Shown here piece after piece: positions 60,723 through 64,000 of a DNA stretch of 64,000 nucleotides; within the stretch, counting starts at the first letter, position 1, and each line of letters starts with the position of its first letter. The DNA comes from Mycetocola tolaasinivorans (lineage in GTDB: Bacteria; Actinomycetota; Actinomycetes; Actinomycetales; Microbacteriaceae). The stretch covers positions 62,001-126,000 of the forward strand of contig NZ_RCUX01000006.1 in assembly GCF_003667565.1 (NCBI RefSeq), in the 5' to 3' direction. The position numbers and the translations under genes were made by a program. The notes beneath the pieces are model-generated. The model was not told where the DNA came from and made no database searches. It saw only the letters and a program-made list of their open reading frames with translations.

Positions 60723-61930
60723 GCGCGAATCTCCGCGATCCGCTCGCCCACTTCTCCGCCCACGTTAATGCCCACGCGCTCAGCATAGGCCGCCACGATG
60801 CGCTGGCAGGTGAGGATATCCGCGCGTCCGTCCGCGAGGCCGGAGAGCGGTGCCACTCCGTGCCGAACCATGTTGTGGAACGCCTCCAGCTGGGTTTCAA
60901 ACGCCTCGGTGATGTCGCGGCGCACCTCCCGCTTTTCGGTGGTGCCATCAAGCGCGGTGATCGTTAGCTCGGTGGGCGCGTGCATCAGGTACGGAGAGGG
61001 GAAGGTGAGCTCGATGCTGCCTCGGCCATGCACCACCCGGACGGTCTCGCGATAGGCCGGGAAGTCTGGCAGGTACTGCCAGCCGAGGCTCACCCGCCCG
61101 CCACCCGCGAGCGGTCCGATCGCCAGGATCGAGGGTGGGTGCTCCCCGAAGGACTTGCGGTCGCGGCCCACGTCACGCACCGCGTGGGCGGAAGACTGAC
61201 GCCAGATGTCGGCGTGATCAATGGTGGTTGCGGGAGCCCCGAAGGAGCGCAGGATCGAGAGATCGTGCGCGAGGCTTGCGACGAGAGAGCCGCGGTAGGA
61301 GCGCCAGACGGCATCCTCCGCGTCACCCACGGCGGCGGCCCAGAGGCGCCGATCCTCGGCATCCGCGGCGGCCAGCGCCGCGTCGGGGAGCGGGGTTGCC
61401 GAACCCTGTACGTGCGCAAAAGCGAGCTGTGAGGCACCCGTGGGATGCAGCACCATGGCCTCGATGCTGCGCACATCGTCAATGTCACGCAGCAGGCGGG
61501 CGGCCTCAAGAACCGCGGGGTCGTACTGCTTCATGTACGCGAGCAGGATGGCGGGGTGGCCGAGATCCGGTTCGCGCGCGATCATCTCGTCCACCTCGGC
61601 GAGCGTGAACGCCAGCGGCTTTTCGCAGAACACCGCGAGTCGATGATCAAAGGCCTCCAGGACGGCTTCGGCGTGGGAGCCTCGGGAGAGGATCATCACG
61701 GCGTCCAGGTCGGCGTGGGCGAGCATGTCCGCATAGCTGGAGTAGCGGTGTTCCGCGGGCACCCCGAAGCGCTCGCCGATGCGGGTCGTGAGGTCGGTGG
61801 AGAGATCACAGATTCCGGCGATGGTCACCAGGTCGGGGCGCTTAGACATCAGCGGCAGATGCACGGCCTGGGCTACGGCACCGAGGCCCAGTACGCCGAT
61901 GCGAACCGGAGCAGCGGGGGAGTGGTTCAT
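60719..61930 (-). CDS. Gfo/Idh/MocA family oxidoreductase (3)
   Basis: 403 residues. Rossmann motif IGVLGLGAVAQAVHLPLM (~residues 12-29) and CEKPLAFT (~101). It lacks an obvious DLG-x-H block in the middle; in its place is SLAHDLSILRSFGAP, with the Asp but altered spacing, so substrate or role may differ from (1) and (2). Four-base overlaps at both ends couple it with its neighbours. Confidence 0.9.
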   Translation of the reverse strand: MNHSPAAPVRIGVLGLGAVAQAVHLPLMSKRPDLVTIAGICDLSTDLTTRIGERFGVPAEHRYSSYADMLAHADLDAVMILSRGSHAEAVLEAFDHRLAVFCEKPLAFTLAEVDEMIAREPDLGHPAILLAYMKQYDPAVLEAARLLRDIDDVRSIEAMVLHPTGASQLAFAHVQGSATPLPDAALAAADAEDRRLWAAAVGDAEDAVWRSYRGSLVASLAHDLSILRSFGAPATTIDHADIWRQSSAHAVRDVGRDRKSFGEHPPSILAIGPLAGGGRVSLGWQYLPDFPAYRETVRVVHGRGSIELTFPSPYLMHAPTELTITALDGTTEKREVRRDITEAFETQLEAFHNMVRHGVAPLSGLADGRADILTCQRIVAAYAERVGINVGGEVGERIAEIRA

Positions 61931-63000
61931 GCGGAGACCTCCTCATTTTCAAGCCCGAAGGGCATACGGAGTACGGATTTGATGTTGTCTCCGCGCTGCA
62001 TGGCGGAGAATGCCTCGGTCCACTCCTCGATCGGGTAGACGCCGCCGAGCACCAGGTCGGTGCGCAGCTTTCCCTCCCCGAACAGTCGGAGGACGTTTTC
62101 CCATGTGCTCCAGGTGTGGGAGTAGCAGCCGTACAGCGTGACGGCCTTCTTGACGAGCGGGTCGAGGGTGAAGCCCAGCGGCTGCGGCCCCCATCCGACC
62201 TTGGCGATGGCTCCGCCGGGACGGACGAGCTCCATGCTCTGCTGTAGGGCGGGGCTCACGCCGGTGGCGTCCACTACGAGGTCGGCACCAAAGCCGTCGT
62301 GCAGGGTGGCGATGAGCTCCGCCGGGTTTTCCTGGGAGATATTGACCACGTGGGTGGCACCGAGTTCGCGGGCGATCTGCAGACGGTGAGTGTCGACATC
62401 GGTTCCGAGGATCACGGTGGTGGCAGCGCCGCTGAGGATCGCCACCTGGAGTGCGAGGATGCCGATGGCTCCGGCGCCCTGAATGACCACGAGATTGCCG
62501 GGGGAGACTCGGGCTCGCTCGACTACCGCGTTATAGGCCACCGCGAAGGGTTCGGTCATGGCGGCGGTCGTGAAGCTCACGCCCGCGGGGATGCGGTGCA
62601 AAACCCGGGGTTCGGCGATCAGGTACTCGGCCATGGCTCCGTCACGCTTGAGGCCATAGCCCTCGCGGTGCGGGCAGAGGTTGTAGCGTCCGCTCAGACA
62701 CAGGGCGCACTCGCCACAGATGCTCGCGGCGGTTTCGCAGACGACTCGGTCGCCGATGTTCCAGCCCTCAACGCCCGCGCCGATGGCATCGATGATGCCC
62801 GCGGACTCGTGTCCGAGGGTGACCGGAAGGGTGCCCTTCGAGCTGGCGCTCTGTGAGTTATGCCACATGTGGATGTCTGATCCGCACACCCCAACGGTGT
62901 GCACGCGTACCCGAACGGTCCCGGCCTCGGGAGTGGGTACCGGCCGCTCCCGGATCTCCACCGCATCCTGCTCCCAGGCGTATTTAACCAGCGCCTTCAT
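61927..63000 (-). CDS. Zinc-dependent alcohol dehydrogenase, sorbitol/threonine type
   Basis: 357 residues, MDR superfamily. Catalytic-zinc block GVCGSDIHMWH (~residues 37-47) and GHESAG (~64-69), four structural-zinc cysteines in CGECALCLSGRYNLC (~94-108), and the NAD loop VIQGAGAIGILAL (~172). It oxidises a secondary alcohol of a polyol or sugar acid. The ATG at 63000 has AAGGAAA upstream; the earlier codon (63066) lies in the divergent promoter. First gene of a three-gene minus-strand operon. Confidence 0.93.
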   Translation of the reverse strand: MKALVKYAWEQDAVEIRERPVPTPEAGTVRVRVHTVGVCGSDIHMWHNSQSASSKGTLPVTLGHESAGIIDAIGAGVEGWNIGDRVVCETAASICGECALCLSGRYNLCPHREGYGLKRDGAMAEYLIAEPRVLHRIPAGVSFTTAAMTEPFAVAYNAVVERARVSPGNLVVIQGAGAIGILALQVAILSGAATTVILGTDVDTHRLQIARELGATHVVNISQENPAELIATLHDGFGADLVVDATGVSPALQQSMELVRPGGAIAKVGWGPQPLGFTLDPLVKKAVTLYGCYSHTWSTWENVLRLFGEGKLRTDLVLGGVYPIEEWTEAFSAMQRGDNIKSVLRMPFGLENEEVSA

Positions 63001-63113
63001 CGGCGTTTCCTTCCGCTCGTGTTTCGTCATTGAAACGGCCCGTCGGTGGGCCGCGATAGTCGGCAATTCGTTAACATTCTAACCATTATTTGTGGCGTAA
63101 CGATCAACTTTGA

Positions 63114-63135
63114 GTGATAGTGTTCTAAATATCAC
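63114..63135. promoter_or_regulatory. Operator-like inverted repeat in a divergent promoter
   Basis: GTGATA-N10-TATCAC within an AT-rich 158-bp intergenic region between the alcohol dehydrogenase and TIM-barrel operons. A second weak inverted pair, GTTA...TAAC, lies near 63070-63083. The shared regulator is not in this window. Confidence 0.5.
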
Positions 63136-63158
63136 GAAATTTCAATGAGGAGACACCC

Positions 63159-64000
63159 GTGAGAATCTCAGCTTTCCCCAAAGGCGACCTGGGCGCAATC
63201 GTTCAGACCCGCACAAAGTCCGTATACGAGTGGATCACCGAGGCGCAGACCCTCGGGGTTGACGGTTTGGAGCTCCACACCGGCTTTCTTCCCAATACCG
63301 CCCCCGAGCACGTACGCCGCCTCGGCGACGCGATTGCCACCGCCGGATTCGAGGCGCCCATGATGTGCGCCTCCCCGGACTTCACCCACCCGGATGCCGA
63401 TCAGCGCCGCCGAGAGATCGACGCTCACGCCGACTATATGCGCGTCACCCGCGAGATCGGTGGTGCGGGTGCCACCTGCCGCGTCCTGAGCGGGCAGGCC
63501 CACCCCGGAGTCTCCCGCGCGCAGGGGATCGACTGGGCGGCCGAAGCCATCACCGAGCTGCTGCCCCTCGCCCGCGAGCTCGACATCGTGCTCGCGATCG
63601 AGAACCACTACAAGGCGAGCACCTGGGCGTACCCTGAGTTTGCCCAGCGCCCCGATGTTTTCCTCGACCTGGTGGAGCGCATCCCGGACCGCGTGAACTT
63701 CGGTGTTCAGTTTGACCCCTCGAACGCCCTGGTGGCCGGGGTAGACGCCGCCGACTTCCTCGAGATCGTGATTGACCGCGTGGTCACCATGCAGGCATCG
63801 GACCGCTTCCTCGCCCCCGGCGCGAACCTCGAGGACCTCCGCCAGGCAGATGGCACGATTGGCTACTCGCCCGATCTCAAGCACGGCGTCATCGGTGAGG
63901 GCCTGAACAACTACGATCGCATCTTTGCGACGCTCGCGAGCAACGGCTATGACGGCTGGATCAGCATCGAGGACGGGGTGAACGGCCTCGACGAGATGCG
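63159..64000 (+). CDS. Sugar phosphate isomerase/epimerase (second, cut by window edge)
   Basis: At least 280 residues are visible, open to the right edge. The start is GTG with GAGGAGA six bases upstream. The TIM-barrel family is shown by LGVDGLELHTGFLP (~residues 31-44), LDIVLAIENHYKASTWAYPEF (metal Glu and His, ~147-167), VNFGVQFDPSNALVAG (~183-198) and YDGWISIEDGVNGLDEM at the edge. Not a close copy of the 57781 gene. Divergent from the alcohol dehydrogenase operon and presumably continues the same sugar pathway beyond the window. Confidence 0.9.
   Translation, partial: MRISAFPKGDLGAIVQTRTKSVYEWITEAQTLGVDGLELHTGFLPNTAPEHVRRLGDAIATAGFEAPMMCASPDFTHPDADQRRREIDAHADYMRVTREIGGAGATCRVLSGQAHPGVSRAQGIDWAAEAITELLPLARELDIVLAIENHYKASTWAYPEFAQRPDVFLDLVERIPDRVNFGVQFDPSNALVAGVDAADFLEIVIDRVVTMQASDRFLAPGANLEDLRQADGTIGYSPDLKHGVIGEGLNNYDRIFATLASNGYDGWISIEDGVNGLDEM

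Overview
The window is high-G+C actinobacterial chromosome. Gene content, frequent GTG starts and many leaderless genes fit the family Microbacteriaceae; that placement is inference, because no rRNA or dnaA/gyrB marker lies inside. serS close to two serine tRNA genes is a gene neighbourhood often found near the replication origin in actinobacteria, and a dense cluster of DnaA-box-like 9-mers lies at about 14.35-14.44 kb.

Layout. 0.2-3.6 kb: lipid kinase, serS, HAD phosphatase and tRNA-Ser(UGA). 3.9-13.2 kb: a 2,540-residue LPXTG-type surface protein, a LytR-CpsA-Psr cell-wall enzyme and tRNA-Ser(GCU). 13.3-21.9 kb: a TetR regulator, a YcaQ-like protein, a ferritin-VIT (MbfA-like) metal transporter behind a yybP-ykoY manganese riboswitch, OhrR/OsmC peroxide genes, a short acyl-CoA-dehydrogenase-like protein with an aldo/keto reductase, two small membrane proteins and tRNA-Arg(ACG). 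22.0-23.7 kb: a lower-G+C islet with two different DUF3800-type genes, each next to a copy of the same ~130-145 bp repeat. 23.7-38.0 kb: housekeeping and stress genes (Mug glycosylase, four regulator/target pairs, an orphan nrdF, an Ada-AlkA repair fusion). 38.0-46.4 kb: a complete sugar module (SorC regulator, SIS isomerase, xylulokinase-like kinase, ribose-type ABC importer, transaldolase-like enzyme, ribulose-phosphate-epimerase-like enzyme). 46.6-51.5 kb: peptidase E, an acetyltransferase and a PadR-controlled ABC exporter. 51.6-55.1 kb: mannitol to fructose-6-phosphate (DeoR, mannitol 2-dehydrogenase, fructokinase). 55.3-56.6 kb: HxlR/quinone reductase pair, ending in a perfect 66-bp tandem duplication. 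56.7-64.0 kb: sugar-oxidation genes (SMP-30 lactonase, two TIM-barrel isomerase/epimerases, three Gfo/Idh/MocA oxidoreductases, a zinc alcohol dehydrogenase), running off the right edge.

The genes form short operons with 4-nt start/stop overlaps (ATGA or GTGA), and most regulators sit divergently beside their likely targets with palindromes between them. At least eleven genes show a TANNNT box exactly 6 nt before the start codon with no Shine-Dalgarno, indicating leaderless transcripts. The strongest leads are the manganese riboswitch feeding a ferritin-VIT protein, the repeat-linked DUF3800 islet, perfect hairpins placed exactly 1 nt before both serine tRNAs, and the DnaA-box cluster.
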